Assembly: GCF_019320115.1 (NCBI RefSeq)
Contig: NC_089585.1
Span: forward strand, 141,961,600 to 142,025,599
Source: Miscanthus floridulus
Taxonomy: Eukaryota > Streptophyta > Magnoliopsida > Poales > Poaceae
Length of the DNA stretch: 64,000 nucleotides
Reading direction: 5' to 3'
The translations under genes were made by a program, and so were the position numbers. Positions 33,426 through 44,952 of the stretch are shown here, in pieces (positions within the stretch are counted from its first letter, which is position 1; each line of letters opens with the position of its first letter). The notes under the pieces were generated by a model, which was given only the letters and a program-made list of their open reading frames with translations, was not told the origin of the DNA and did not search any database.

Positions 33426-35240
33426 ATGGCAACATCTTATCAGACATGGCTTGAAGAATCCACCAATCCGGTGCTTAGAATGCCACTAAAAGGAGCCCAT
33501 GAAGGTCTCGTCTTAACTATAACATCTCAAGACTGCATCGTCCACTGGCCAGGTTCTGTTCCTGAGAATAGCGGCACCCAACTAATCGACAATGCGACAA
33601 CAACGACTCTACCCTACCAAGAAGGAGACTCGATCTGTGACCTTGAAGCCTCTACTGAAGTTATCAACAACTCTGACAGTACGAAAACCAACGTCGATAA
33701 TAGAACAACTCACGCTCGAGAAGTATTCATGATTCGCTGTCCTCGATCACCATTGGTCCCCCCAGAAGTGCCCAACGTCAGGTCTTCAGAAGAATCCAAA
33801 TCCAACATATCACCATTTATTCAAGGGCACGATGTGAGACTAAGAGTCAGAGGCAAGCCAGAGAGAGAAAGAACAAATTGAAACAAGGACGTCAACGCCG
33901 TGCTAAGCAGCGAAAGGAAACTTGGATCAAATATGAGTCAGACCTAGCCGAGTACGATAGAAGAAAGTCAGAGCGAGAGGTCGAAGAAGAACGAGCAGCG
34001 AATACACCCTACAATAAGATCCGAGAAGCACTAGAAGAACTCAGGGCGACTTCACATCCCAATGAAAAATAAGAACAACTCCGAGACTTCCTCCGATCAA
34101 CAGTCCTAAGGATGCACGACGGAAGGGCCCGCTCAAGACTACCTGACAGGTCAACATCTCATGAGCAGGAAGATCAAAATCAAAGGAAATCCGCCTTCGA
34201 GAGACTTAGACTAAGTGAAAATCACAATAGAGAAAGTAAAAGAAACCATAGTCAAAACAACCGAGTCGAACAACCAAGAAATGCCAGAAGCAAAGCACCT
34301 ACACGGACAGCTACGCAAAACTACTCTCACCAAGACAATAGTTGGCAAGAAGGGGGCGCTGAATCAGAATACACAGAAGCTAGAACACACGATAGATTCC
34401 CCTGTTTTGTAAACAGACTTGCTTCAATACGACTGCCTCACAAGTTCAAGTCGTTCAACCATTCCAAGTATGATGGCAAGACCGAACCAAAGCAATGGCT
34501 CAGGATTTACTCACAATCGATTGAATTGGACGAAGGAGACGATGACATTAAGACCTTGTTCTTTCCCATGGCCCTAGAAACCATGCCACTTCAATGGTTT
34601 GACAAATTGAATCCAGAATCAATCAAAAATTAGGACTTGCAAAGAGCTTTCTGTGAAAATTTCGCGGGTATCATTACACACCCAATCACCCACGTAGAGC
34701 TAAAAGGACTCAAGCAGAAAGGAGGTAAAAGTCTCAGAAATTACTATTGGCGATTTGGCGAACTATGAGCTCAAGTACATGACATCACCCAACGAGAAGT
34801 AATCGAGGCTTTCTCTCATAGAATCATGGCTAGGTGGCAATTTCAAGATTTCTGCAAAGAAAACCCAAGAAACAATAAAGAATTCAGACGAACAGTGAAA
34901 AAGATGATTACCGTAGAGGAAAAGACACGAGAAAGATTCCCGGATAGAAACAATAGAGACAACCCAGACAGGCAAAATTCTCGAAACAACAGACATCAGG
35001 AAAGGAAACGTGGTCCAGACAACACCGTAGCAGTGACTGACAAATCAAGGAAGTTTTCAAAGCCCAGAAGGTATGACGACATTGAAAACATGTGTTGCCA
35101 ATTGCACCCCAAAGGAAATCACACCATCGGAGATTGCTACACCTTCAAAGATCGATACACGAGGAAAGATAGTAAGGAGAATACCAAAGAAGGCAATCAG
35201 AAAAAAGAACAAGACAACCATGAAGAAAATGGATTCCAAA
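33426..35240 (+). pseudogene. gag: Element E gag (broken)
   Basis: The N-terminal frame 33426-33881 changes frame near 33880. The Gag core at about 34410-34800 has HKFKSFNHSKYDGK, QWLRIYSQSIELDEGDDD and MPLQWFDKLNPESI. Stops follow at 34631 and 34766. A knuckle of the form C-x2-H-x4-H-x4-C (CQLHPKGNHTIGDC) lies near 35093-35135. Gag forms the particle shell and binds RNA. The long N-terminal extension parallels that of element C. Confidence 0.8.
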
Positions 35241-35860
35241 AATCCAGGGGGACAGTAGCAGTAATCTTTGCTGGGGTTCCAGATTCCAGAAGCAAACATC
35301 AAGAAAAGCTAGCGTTACGAACCATCATGGCAGCAGAACCTGCTACACCAAGATATCTCAATTGGTCACAGTATCCAATCCAATTTTTAAGAGAAGACCA
35401 ATGGACCAGCGTAGGAAACGTAGGTCATTACCCACTGGTTCTAGACCCAACTATTGCCGGTATGACTGTTACAAAACTACTAATCGATGGAGGAGCCGGA
35501 CTCAACATCATTTTTTCAGAAACTCTAAGGAAAATGGGACTACAACTCGCCGGGATGATTACACCAACAAGCACGCCTTTTTATGGCATAGTACCCAACA
35601 AGGCAGCAATGCCACTTGGACAAATCATTCTTTCGGTTACTTTTGGGACTCCCTCGAACTATCGTACAGAGTTCATCAAGTTTGAAGTTGCGGACTTCGA
35701 TTCATCATATCACGCAATCCTCGGGCGCCCAGCACTAGCAAAATTCATGGCAATACCGCATTATTCATACCTGTTGCTTAAGATGCTAGGGCCTAACGGT
35801 GTCCTCTCTCTTCGAAGTGATTTGAAGCGCGCTTTTGACTGTGATGTTCAAGCAATCTAA
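35241..35860 (+). pseudogene. pol: Element E protease region
   Basis: HYPLVLDP, then LLIDGGAGLNIIFSETL with the Tat-type DGGAG catalytic motif, and FYGIVPNKAAMPLGQI. The domain is intact in a frame that opens at 34826 and ends with TAA at 35858. Aspartic protease cuts the polyprotein. Confidence 0.82.
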
Positions 35861-36960
35861 ATTGCAGCAAAAGCATAGACCAACGATGGAAGAAAAGAAA
35901 TAGCCACTGTTGCAGCAGAAATGAGCCCAGAAGAGCAAGAGATACCGGCTAAAAAACCCAGCATCCTAGCACCACCAAAAAAAGCCGACGTCAAGCAAAT
36001 CGACCTGGGCACCGGTGATCCCTCAAACATAGCAACCATCAGCGCCCACCTATCGGCAAAATAGGAACTCGCGCTCACCAACTTTCTTCGGCACAACAAA
36101 GATATCTTTGCTTGTAAGCCGACCGACATGCTAGGGGTCCCAAGAGAGTTGGCTGAGCATAGAATTGCTATCAATGAAGGCTCCAAGCCTATGAAGCAAT
36201 GACTACGACGATTCTTACCAGACAAGAAGGCAGCAATTAAAAAAGAAATCACAAAACTAATGGCAACCAAATTCATCAGAGAAATCCTCCATCCAGATTG
36301 GCTAGCAAACCCAGTTCTGGTATAGAAAAAGAATACGGACGAGTGGCGCATGTGTGTCGACTACACAGACCTCAACAAACACTGCCCGAAAGATCCGTTC
36401 GGACTACCACGCATTGATCAGATAGTTGATTCAACAGCAGGATTTGACCTATTATCCTTCCTTGATTGCTATTCAGGATATCGCCAGATCGCATTAAAGG
36501 AACAAGACCAGAGCAAGACATCTTTTATCACTCCATTCGGTGCCTACTGCTACAAAACCATGTCATTTGGACTCAAGAATGCTGGTGCCACTTACCAAAG
36601 AGCTATCCAAACATGCCTCGGTGATCAGATCGATGAAAACGTAGAAGCATACGTGGATGACGTAGTAGTAAAAACAAAGAACCTGAATACACTCATTGAA
36701 GACTTAAAGCAAACCTTCAAATACCTAAAAAGATGGAGGTGGAAATTGAATCCAAACAAGTGTGTATTCGAAGTTCCTTCAGGACAACTACTCGGATTCT
36801 TGGTCAGTCATCACGAAATCAAAGCAAGCGCCAAGCAGATTTGAGCCATAACAGAGATGGACTCTCCTCGAAGAGTCAAAGATGTGCAGAAACTAACAGG
36901 CTGCATGGCGGCCCTCAATCGTTTCATATCAAGACTGGGCGAAAAAGGGTTACCTTTCTT
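35861..36960 (+). pseudogene. pol: Element E reverse transcriptase (broken)
   Basis: After stops at about 36061, 36201 and 36324, the frame 36350-36844 shows [40 protein letters not shown] and YVDDVVVKT near 36647. The connection region from 36857 has [24 protein letters not shown] stop lies at 36842. The sequence is very close to element C's reverse transcriptase, so C and E are sister Tat families. Confidence 0.87.
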
Positions 36961-37918
36961 TAGATTACTAAAGAAAACAGACAAGTTCGAGTGGACAGAA
37001 GAAACCAACGAAGCTTTCAAGAAGCTCAAGGCATATCTCACATCCTCACCCGTACTCACACCTCTGAAGAAATACGAAGACATGATGATGTACATTGCGG
37101 CAACTTCTACTGTGATCAGCACAGCGATTATCGTGGAAAGAGAAGAATAAGGGCGTGTATATAAAGTACAACGCCCCGTATACTACATCAGTGAAGTACT
37201 GTCAGAATCAAAAATCCAGTACCCGCATGTGCAAAAACTACTCTACGCCCTCCTGATCACTTCATGCAAGTTTCGTCACTATTTTGAAAGCCACAAGATT
37301 ACCGTGGTGACAGATTTCCCACTCGGAGACATCCTACACAACAGAGATGCAACAGAGCACATATCTAAGTGGGCAGTTGAACTTGGTGCTCTCAATATCG
37401 ATTTCACCCCATGGAAGGCAATTAAATCTCAAGCCCTGGCTAATTTTGTTGCCGAGTGGACAGAAATTCAACAACCTATGTCAAATACCATCCTTGATCA
37501 CTGGAAGATGTACTTTGATGGATCACTCAAGCTAGACGAAGCTGGTGCAGGCGTTCTCATCATTTCTCCAGATGGAAAACAACTCAAGTATGTCCTTCAG
37601 ATACTATGGCAAGCTACAAACAATGAAGTAGAATACAAAGCCCTCATCCATGGGCTACGAGTGGCAATTACCTTCGGAATTAAGCGTTTACTCGTATACG
37701 GCGATTCAGCAGTAGTCATCAATCAAGTCAACAAAGATTGGGATTGCACCAAAGAAAACATGGGCGCTTACTGTGTAGAAATACGAAAGCTCAAAAAACA
37801 TTTTCAAGGACTAGAAATTCTACACGTCCTACGCGATTCTAATATTGTGGCAGACGTCCTCGTCAAGCTTGGGTCAGACAGGGTGAAGGTCCCACCCGGT
37901 GTATTCATAGAGGAGTAA
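36961..37918 (+). pseudogene. pol: Element E primary and second RNase H domains
   Basis: The primary RNase H lies at about 37080-37450 (MYIAATSTVISTAI, a stop at 37148, YPHVQKLLYALLI, TDFPLGDILHNRDA). The archaeal-type RNase H starts at WKMYFDGSLKLDEAGAGVLI (37502) and includes VYGDSAVVINQVNKDW. The frame ends with TAA at 37916. Confidence 0.85.
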
Positions 37919-39142
37919 TGAGCTCCCTCTATCAAACAACCCGGTGAGATAACCCCTGAAATCTCAGCTAAAGGCAACCAGATTTTGGTAATCACCACTT
38001 CATGGACCCATATTTTTATTGATTACATCAAGGAGAATAAGTTGCCAGCGGAAAAAGAAGAAGCTACCCGAGTTGTTCGCAGAAGCAAGAATTACGTCCT
38101 AGTAGGAGACAAGCTCTATAGAAGAGCGCATCGTCAGGAGTACTCCTAAAATGCGTCTCATTTGAAGAGGGCAAAGAGATCCTAGACGAAATACACTCAG
38201 GTTGTTGTGGAAATCACGCCGCTTCAAGAACACTAGTCGACAAAGCATTCCGCACCGGTTTCTACTGGCCAACCGCTTTGAAAGACACAGAAGAACTCGT
38301 TAGAAGATGCAAAGGTTGTCAAATGTTCGCAAGACAAGCTCATGTGCCAGCTCACAACCTCATCTGCATCCCACCTGCTTGGCCTTTCTCCTGCTGGGGG
38401 CTGGATCAAGTAGGACCTCTCAAGAAAGCAAAAGGCGGCTTCGAGTACATCTTCGTAGCAATTGACAAGTTCACCAAGTGGATTGAATTCAAACCACTCG
38501 CAAAATATAGCGCAGCCAAAGCAGTCGAGTTCATCCAAGACATTATGCACCGCTTCGGCATGCCCAATCGAATCATCATGGATTTGGGTTCTCCATTCAA
38601 AGCCACAGAATTCCAAAGTTAGGCACAGGACTGTGGCTTCAGAATAGATTACGCATCAGTTGCACATCCAGAGGCCAACGGACAGGTCGTATGGGGGCTA
38701 CGGACTCAAATAAGCAGAGCCAGCGGATACTCACCTTTCTTCCTGGTTTACAGATCAGAAGCCATACTACCTGTAGACTTGATCTGGACGTTACCAAGGA
38801 TAGAACAAGACGACGAAGGAGAAGCAGAATACACTCGAAGATTAGAACTTGACAGTGCAGAAGAAGTCAGAGTAAATGCTACCCTTCAATCAGCAAGATA
38901 CCTCCAAGGACTAAGACACCACTACAACAAGAATACCCAGTCTCAATCATTACAAGTCGGAGACCTAGTACTAAGAAGAATACAAAAAAACCAACGGACG
39001 CCATAAACTACTCAGTCCATGGGAAGGTCCTTTTAACGTCACAAAAGTCACCGGACCAGGCACATACAAGTTGACAACTGAAGACGGAAAAGAAGTCAAC
39101 AATACATGGCACATCAGTCAGCTACGAAGATTCTACGCATAA
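37919..39142 (+). pseudogene. pol: Element E integrase, missing the segment with the catalytic glutamate
   Basis: A frame change occurs near 38145. The zinc region ([21 protein letters not shown]) and core (GLDQVGPLKKAKGG, IMDLGSPFKATEF, a stop at 38621) are recognisable. After HPEANGQV (about 38689) the text jumps straight to VWGLRTQISRASGYSPFF. In element C about 35 residues, including the catalytic Glu, lie between these points. The C-terminal domain then runs to QLRRFYA at 39140. Integrase from this copy could not complete its active site. Confidence 0.85.
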
Positions 39143-39330
39143 AAACAACTCAAAGGAAAATATATATACAAGCCACAAGAGATCAACGTTCATGATCAAC
39201 AAAGATAGCGCTCATCAATAACATATGTACTATTGTGACCTATCAATATCCATGATCAATAAAGATGGTTCTTTCTCGACAAACATATGTCTTATTATGG
39301 CTTTCCCCGAGTTGTTTCCAATGAGAACAA
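39143..39330 (+). other. Element E spacer after pol
   Basis: The phrase ATCAA(C/T)...CATGATCAA(C/T)AAAGAT recurs near 39190 and 39250. It is otherwise unremarkable. Confidence 0.4.
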
Positions 39331-39670
39331 AAAAGCAAAATGGCTGAAAAGACGCCTGAGCATACCGGCCGAGAGCAAAAGAGCTGAAAACATGCTTGAG
39401 CCCGCCAATGAGGGTAGCTAATAAGCTAACACCTGAACCAAAAAGCAAAATGGCTGAAAAGACGCCTGAGCATACCGGCCAAGAGCAAAAGAGCTGAAAA
39501 CATGCTTGAGCCCGCCGATGAGGGTAGCTAACAAGCTAACACCCGAACCAAAAAGCAAAATGGCTGAAAAGACGCCTGAGCATACCGGGCGAGAGCAAAA
39601 GAGCTGAAAACATGCTTGAGCCCGCCGATGAGGATAGCTAATAAGCTAACACCTGAACCAAAAAGCAAAA
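39331..39670 (+). repeat. 110 bp tandem repeat in element E (about 3 copies)
   Basis: Units start at 39331, 39441, 39551 and (partial) 39661 with AAAAGCAAAATGGCTGAAAA. Each contains GAGCATACCGG and GAGCCCGCC(A/G)ATGAGG. Copies differ at only a few positions, so the expansion is recent relative to the LTR divergence. Confidence 0.92.
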
Positions 39671-40328
39671 CGACTGAAACTAAGCCTGAACATAAATCAG
39701 AGCACCTTCAAGACAAGACACTCCAGCTCCTTGTTCTAAATAGCAAGAGGCTCGGGGGCTACACTCAGAAGATCCCAAGAAGCGCTACATGGTTTCGCTC
39801 AAGAAAGCACTCGGACAACGCTTGTTCCTGCTCAACAAGACTTAAAGAAAACAAGACAAGGCTTCCAGAGCTCTACCATGAAGTGCTCGGAGGCTTGCCG
39901 GTCCTAGGATATTTTTGCAACCAGAGATAACACCAGATGCTGACCACACTCCGAGCTAAGCCAAGAAGAAGCTGGAGATATCCTAAGTCTTTTCAGTACT
40001 AACAAGAACACAAAGTTTGTCGAGACAACGGTCTATATCGAGTTGTTTACAAGTCACAGACGAAAGCCAAACAAGCACTCGACAAATCAAGGAAGTCTGT
40101 CAAGACATCAATATACATATACCGAGTTGTTTACAAGGCACAAACGAAAGCCAGAAAAGTACTCGACAGATCAAGAAAGTTTGTCAATACAATGATTTAC
40201 GTAATCTGAGTTGTTTACAAGACAAAGAAATATAGACAAAGAAGACATCAACAAAAAATAAAGATTCTCCATTTAGTTTTCAAATATAGTGTTTTGTTAC
40301 AGAAGCTAGAATACAAAGGTCAATTACA
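39671..40328 (+). repeat. Element E spacer with an 84 bp repeat and polypurine-like motif copies
   Basis: GAGTTGTTTACAAG starts near 40040, 40124 and 40208, marking about two copies of an 84 bp unit. AGCAAGAGGCTCGGGGGCTAC near 39744 and GTGCTCGGAGGCTTG near 39885 resemble the tract before the LTR at 44408. Confidence 0.75.
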
Positions 40329-42400
40329 TCAGGCATTGTCATCAGAAGAAGAAACATCAATGTTAAGATTATCTACAATCTTCCTAGCTAAGTCATCGAC
40401 CTCAGGCTCCAACCTCTCAATAGCATCCAGGTACTCTTGGCTCTCGGCTTCATCAGCAACCTTGGACAAAGGAAAGTCCGAAGAAAGAACCCGGACCTGG
40501 GCAAGAACGTTCCTGGTGCAAAGATGGGCACACCTCTTCACGAACTCCTAGAAACGGGTCGGCACTTGAGGAATGAACTGGGCCTAAGAATGACCATCGT
40601 TTGCTGGAGTCCAGAGAAGGTCGGCTACTGACCAAAAAGACCTCCACAAAGCTTTTCAGTTCTCAGTAGCCGTTGCCAACTTGTCAGTCAAGTCCTCGAC
40701 GGTCTTTTGGGCCTGCACAAGATCTTTGTCAGCTCCACGCCTAATCAACTTAGCAAGCACGAGTTCTTCTTCAGCTCGAGTAATTACCTCCTCAGCCTTA
40801 TTATGGTTAGTGCGAACGAGTGTCTTCATCTCCTCGATGCCCTCCGAGAGCTTCTGCTTTTCAACTCGGAGAGCTAGATCAAGCAACAAAAGACAAGTCC
40901 GCAGAAAGGCAAATTTGAATACAAAGGGAAGCGAAAAAGAACTCGCGATACCATGGCACTCTTTCTTCATGGCCTCCACGTTTTTTAAGGCCTCCTAGGC
41001 AGCTGCATCCCTCAACTTTTCCACCTCAACTACCTAGGCACGGAGAGCCTTCTCCTCATTCTGATGCATCTGGCGCTCAGTCTCCAACTCGGCCCGACAG
41101 AGGTCAAGCTCTGCCTTCAGGGTACTCACCTCAGAAGACAACTTTTTCTCGTTTTCAGATGAGAAAAAGAAGTCGATATGATCATGAGAAAAAGACTGAG
41201 CAAAAAGAAAGAGTGAAAAACAAGAAATAAGGACAGGAGAAAAAGGAACACCCAAAGAAAAAAAGTTTAGAAAAACTTACCTGGAGTCTTTCCCCAAAAG
41301 AAGTCGCAAGGGTCGACAAGCTTCTCTAGGCGGCGGTTAGCTCCGACAATCGGTGAGTGGCATCAAACTACTGCACCACGTCATTAGCCAAAGACGAACC
41401 ACCGGAGGCCAAAAGAGGAGAAGGAGAAGCCGGCAGAGGCGAAGAAGGCACGACCAAGGCAATCTCCTGGGAAGCCATGGCCAATCCCTCAGATGAACCC
41501 ACCGCAACGGCCACGGTCACCTCAGGAGCCGGCAAATCAGCAGCTGCGGACTCCATCCCCCTCACAGCCACCTTGACGACCTGTGTTCCGAGTCCTGAGA
41601 CTCGGTACGCAAGGGCACACTAGAGGTTTGACAAGAAGTCGACTGGAGGCTCAGGGAAGACGAAGACCTGAAAGTTGACAAGGAAACTCGTCTAAAAGAA
41701 TAAGAAAAAAGAGGAACAGAAGCAAAGAAATAAAACCAGAATGCACTCACTCAGCTATCTTCTTCTTCATGAAACCAAAAGAAGACCTCGCAGGGGAACC
41801 ACAGCGGCAAAAACATCACCGCCACCCTACGACAGGAGCGGTGTAGCCGGTACTGGAGCCCCAGAAGAACTCGAATCCGATGACTGCTTACTACAAGAGA
41901 ACAAGACCAAAGTCAGAACAAAAAAGGGTTCAACAACAGGGAAAAAAGAAAAGAACTCACCGACGAGTAACGAGGGCAGCATCATCATCCTCTTCCTCCT
42001 CGCTCTCGACCAAGGCCACCATAGCTCCAGCTGAAAAAATGACAAAAGTACACGGTCAAAGATAAAAACAAACAACAAAGGGACAAAGCGTATTAATATG
42101 CTCACCTAAGAGCATGATAGCTACAACTGGAGTACCTAGACGAGTACTCGACTGGCGAGACTTCTTGGCAGCAGATGGAGTAGAAGAACAATCCGCTCAC
42201 CCCCTCTTTCCGAAAGTATGAGGAGCTCGAGGAACTGGACGAGGAACAAACTCTTCATATACATCAGAAAATGTGGAAGAAACACCAGAAAGCATCATGG
42301 TAGTTTGAGACTTACTGGTCAAGGACGCCCTAGCAAGACTACCCCCAGCCTCGTCCACAAAGGCTGCCTAGGACTTGCTCGCTGTTTTCTTCCTACCCAT
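40329..42400 (-). pseudogene. Element E antisense gene: multi-exon, coiled-coil protein
   Basis: The start is ATG at 42400-42398 (MGRKKTASKS). The 5' exons are readable: 42400-42106, 42030-41961 and 41890-41751, with introns of 75 and 70 bp bounded by CTTAG|GTGAGC...TTTTTTCAG and CGTCG|GTGAGTT...TCTTGTAG. The last exon is 40873-40329 (acceptor TTGATCTAG), preceded by an exon ending at 40952. The product is basic at first, then acidic (ESEEEEDDDAA), then coiled coil (SSEVSTLKAELDLCRAELE; VITRAEEELVLAKLIRRG), ending LDAIERLEPEVDDLARKIVDN. No PF04195-like domain is visible, unlike C and D. Several nonsense codons (codon 11, about codon 68, and the last exon) inactivate it. Function unknown. Confidence 0.7.
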
Positions 42401-42545
42401 GTAGGAGCGGAAGCAAAAAGGCACTAGGGAAAGAGAAGGCTTGGACGACAGCGCTCAGATGACGGCGGCAATGGCGACGACGAAGTTGCGAAGGCTAGGG
42501 TTTCAAGGCAAAGACAGGGTACCAAAGAAAAGAAGAAGAAAGGTC

Positions 42546-42560
42546 TTTAAATAAATTTTA
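42546..42560 (-). promoter_or_regulatory. TATA-like region upstream of the element E antisense gene
   Basis: TTTAAATAAATTTTA is an A/T block about 150 bp upstream of the ATG at 42400, in otherwise mixed sequence. It matches the spacing seen in C and D. Confidence 0.4.
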
Positions 42561-44407
42561 CACCGGTAAAAACGTGGCCCACTAGGCCCGTTTAACACGG
42601 CATGAGGATGCAACGGTCCATTTACCGACACAGCTAAAATGATGGATGGCTCAAATCCACACAACGATACAGTTCAACGGGCAGATTTCAGACTTATCCA
42701 TCCAGCACCACGGCGGAGTTATCATATTACCACAAAAAGAACTCATCAACAATAAAGCAAAGAAGGGTTATCTCACAAGGAGCGCAACCCAGTCCTTACA
42801 GAAAGAACTCAAAAATCTCAACAACAACCGGGACATCAAGAAAATAAAGAATTACAACTCAGAAGACAAGATTTTTTCCATTATGAATGGTTTCAAAAAA
42901 TAGAAGATTACACATCTTACAAGACCCAACGAACTCGGTACTACGACAAGCAAGGTAGCAAAGAGGAACCCGGACACAGCTAGGCTCTGGAACGACTACG
43001 TGTTTCAAGTTGCTACTCGGTAGAACAAACCGTACTCGGCTACATTGTTTTCTTCAAAGGACGGACACAGTGCATCCAAGGCGAAGATCAGCAGCACGGC
43101 GGGACAACATGGAGCAGAGAAGGCCGACAGGCATCTATCTACCCAAGTCCGATGTGATGCTAGATATGGTGTTGATCTGCACCGAACAGTCTCAGGGCAG
43201 GTGGCGAGGATCAACCCAGAACTGCCAGATGAAGGAACGAAGCCCACATCACAAGACTTCCCCAACTACCGCCACGTACATCCTGGTACATTGCTGCTGC
43301 GGGATTAGCCTACCTCTAATCCCTATCACAAGACTCCCTCCAGCTGCGGCAAGATACGCAAGAACTGCAAAATACGCCCGGGGCTGCTCTACTTCACAAA
43401 CTAACATATTCATGACTACAGAGACTTTAGACCACGCAACAAAAATGCTCGATGAATCAAGACAGCACAGGGGGAGGATATTTATAGGCCAAAAAAGCGG
43501 TGCACATGGACCAGGAGCACCAGCGGAACAAACCTAACAAAGGACATAGTGAAAAGACAGAATTCAATAAAAGAGGACTCAGGCGTGAAGGAACAGTACT
43601 CAAGGACAAGCATATTCAAAAAGATATACCAACACTGTACAACTCGTGAACAAACAACATTTACACTCAACCACCACCATACAACTACATCTAACAACAG
43701 CAGACTACCAGAGAATATGTCAAGACCCTACATCCGAGTTCTTTCTGAACAAAAGAACCCGGATATATGCTCGGGGGCTGCAACAGGAGAGGTTTTCAGT
43801 TCTTTTGAACAACTCAGATTCAAGACCCTCCAACTTTTTGTTCCAAATAGCAAGAGGCTTAGGGGCTACACTCAGTAAGTGCACTTTTTCCTTCAAAAAA
43901 GCGCACGTCACCAAGAGGACTACTTCAAGACAACAGTCTTTCGAACAACATAAGATTCAAGACCCTCCAACTTTTTGCTCTAAATAGCAAGAGGCTCGGG
44001 GGCTACACTCAGTGAGTGCACTTTTTCCTTCAAAAAAAGCACACATCACTCAGAAGACTTCTTCAAGACAGACGACTTCAAAGCCACACAACAAAAAGAA
44101 CCCGGACAAAACTATATCCGAGCTCTTTTCGACAAAGAACCCGGGTATATACTCGGGAGCCCTTCGACGAAGAATCAGGGTGATTTCAAGAAAAGACCCT
44201 CAAGCTCCTTGTGCCAAACAGCAAGAGGCTCGGAGGCTACATCCAAATGGGAGTACTTTTTGAGTTTTTTCTTCAAAAAGGTACACACCACGCAAAGATC
44301 TCACGAAGCGCTACATAGTTTCACTCAAGAAAGCACTCGGACGACGCTTGTTCCTGCTCGACAAGACTTGAAGGAACAAGACGAGACTTCTAGAACTCAA
44401 CCATGAA
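42561..44407 (+). other. Element E 3' untranslated region with iterated polypurine-like motifs
   Basis: Copies of AGCAAGAGGCT(C/T)(G/A)GGGGCTACACTCAG occur near 43848 and 43985, with related forms near 43764, 44150 and 44220. Each is followed by a similar stretch (GCACTTTTTCCTTCAAAAAA), so whole blocks of about 140 bp were duplicated. No coding sequence is supported. Confidence 0.7.
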
Positions 44408-44420
44408 GTGCTCGGGGGCT
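44408..44420 (+). other. Polypurine-like tract before the middle LTR of element E
   Basis: GTGCTCGGGGGCT lies directly before TGTCGGTGCGGG. It is the same core as the iterated upstream motifs. Confidence 0.65.
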
Positions 44421-44746
44421 TGTCGGTGCGGGACCCACGAGATACCCCGCAAGGAAGGGAGAAGATCTAGTCTAACTAGGATTCTTCCCCTATAATCTTA
44501 GTAGTAGTAGTATTCTGTAATCCTACTAGGAACCCTTATTATAAACCGACTAGGATTCTGACCTCCTGACTATATAAAGGAGGGCAGGGATCCTAGGGAG
44601 TTTAGATAATAATTGTACGACACAACACTTTACGATCAATCCAACGCAAAGGCTAACGCCGACTGGACATAGGGCTATTACTCGATCAAAGATCGAGGGT
44701 CTGAACCAGGATAAATCGACTGTCTCTTGCGTTTACCGTCGAGTTC
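44421..44746 (+). repeat. Middle LTR of element E, truncated
   Basis: It matches the E LTRs from TGTCGGTGCGGG through TTTACCGTCGAGTTC, then stops. The last ~70 bp of the LTR is missing, and the sequence switches to the antisense-gene leader. Confidence 0.92.
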
Positions 44747-44950
44747 ATCTGAGCGCTGCCGTCCGAGCCTTCTCTTTCCCTAGTGCCTTTTTGCTTCCGC
44801 TGATACATAGGTAGGAAGAAAACCGCGAGCAAGTCCCAGGCAGCCTTTGTGGACGAGGAATCGTCACTTTTCGTGATCGAGAACCAACAGTTCATGGCCA
44901 TGAGGGCTGCCCAGAAGGTTTGGCCGGCTCCGACAACGACTGAAGACTAG
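44747..44950 (+). pseudogene. Inverted 5' end of an antisense gene fused downstream of the middle LTR
   Basis: 44747-44850 is an inverted copy of the region around the element E antisense start (42370-42455), including the leader CTTCTCTTTCCCTAGTGCC. The start codon position reads ATA (44807-44809). The frame continues for 47 codons (GRKKTASKSQAAFVDE, then a diverging tail FVIENQQFMAMRAAQ) to TAG 44948. It comes from a related but different family member, since it has Gln where E has a stop at codon 11 and its tail differs. It lies sense-oriented behind an LTR promoter. Confidence 0.8.
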
Positions 44951-44952
44951 CT

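Noticed and set aside
43010..43537. 175-codon plus-strand frame in the element E 3' region
   Set aside because: No motif. The matching minus-strand frame is equally open, and the region is repeat-derived untranslated sequence.
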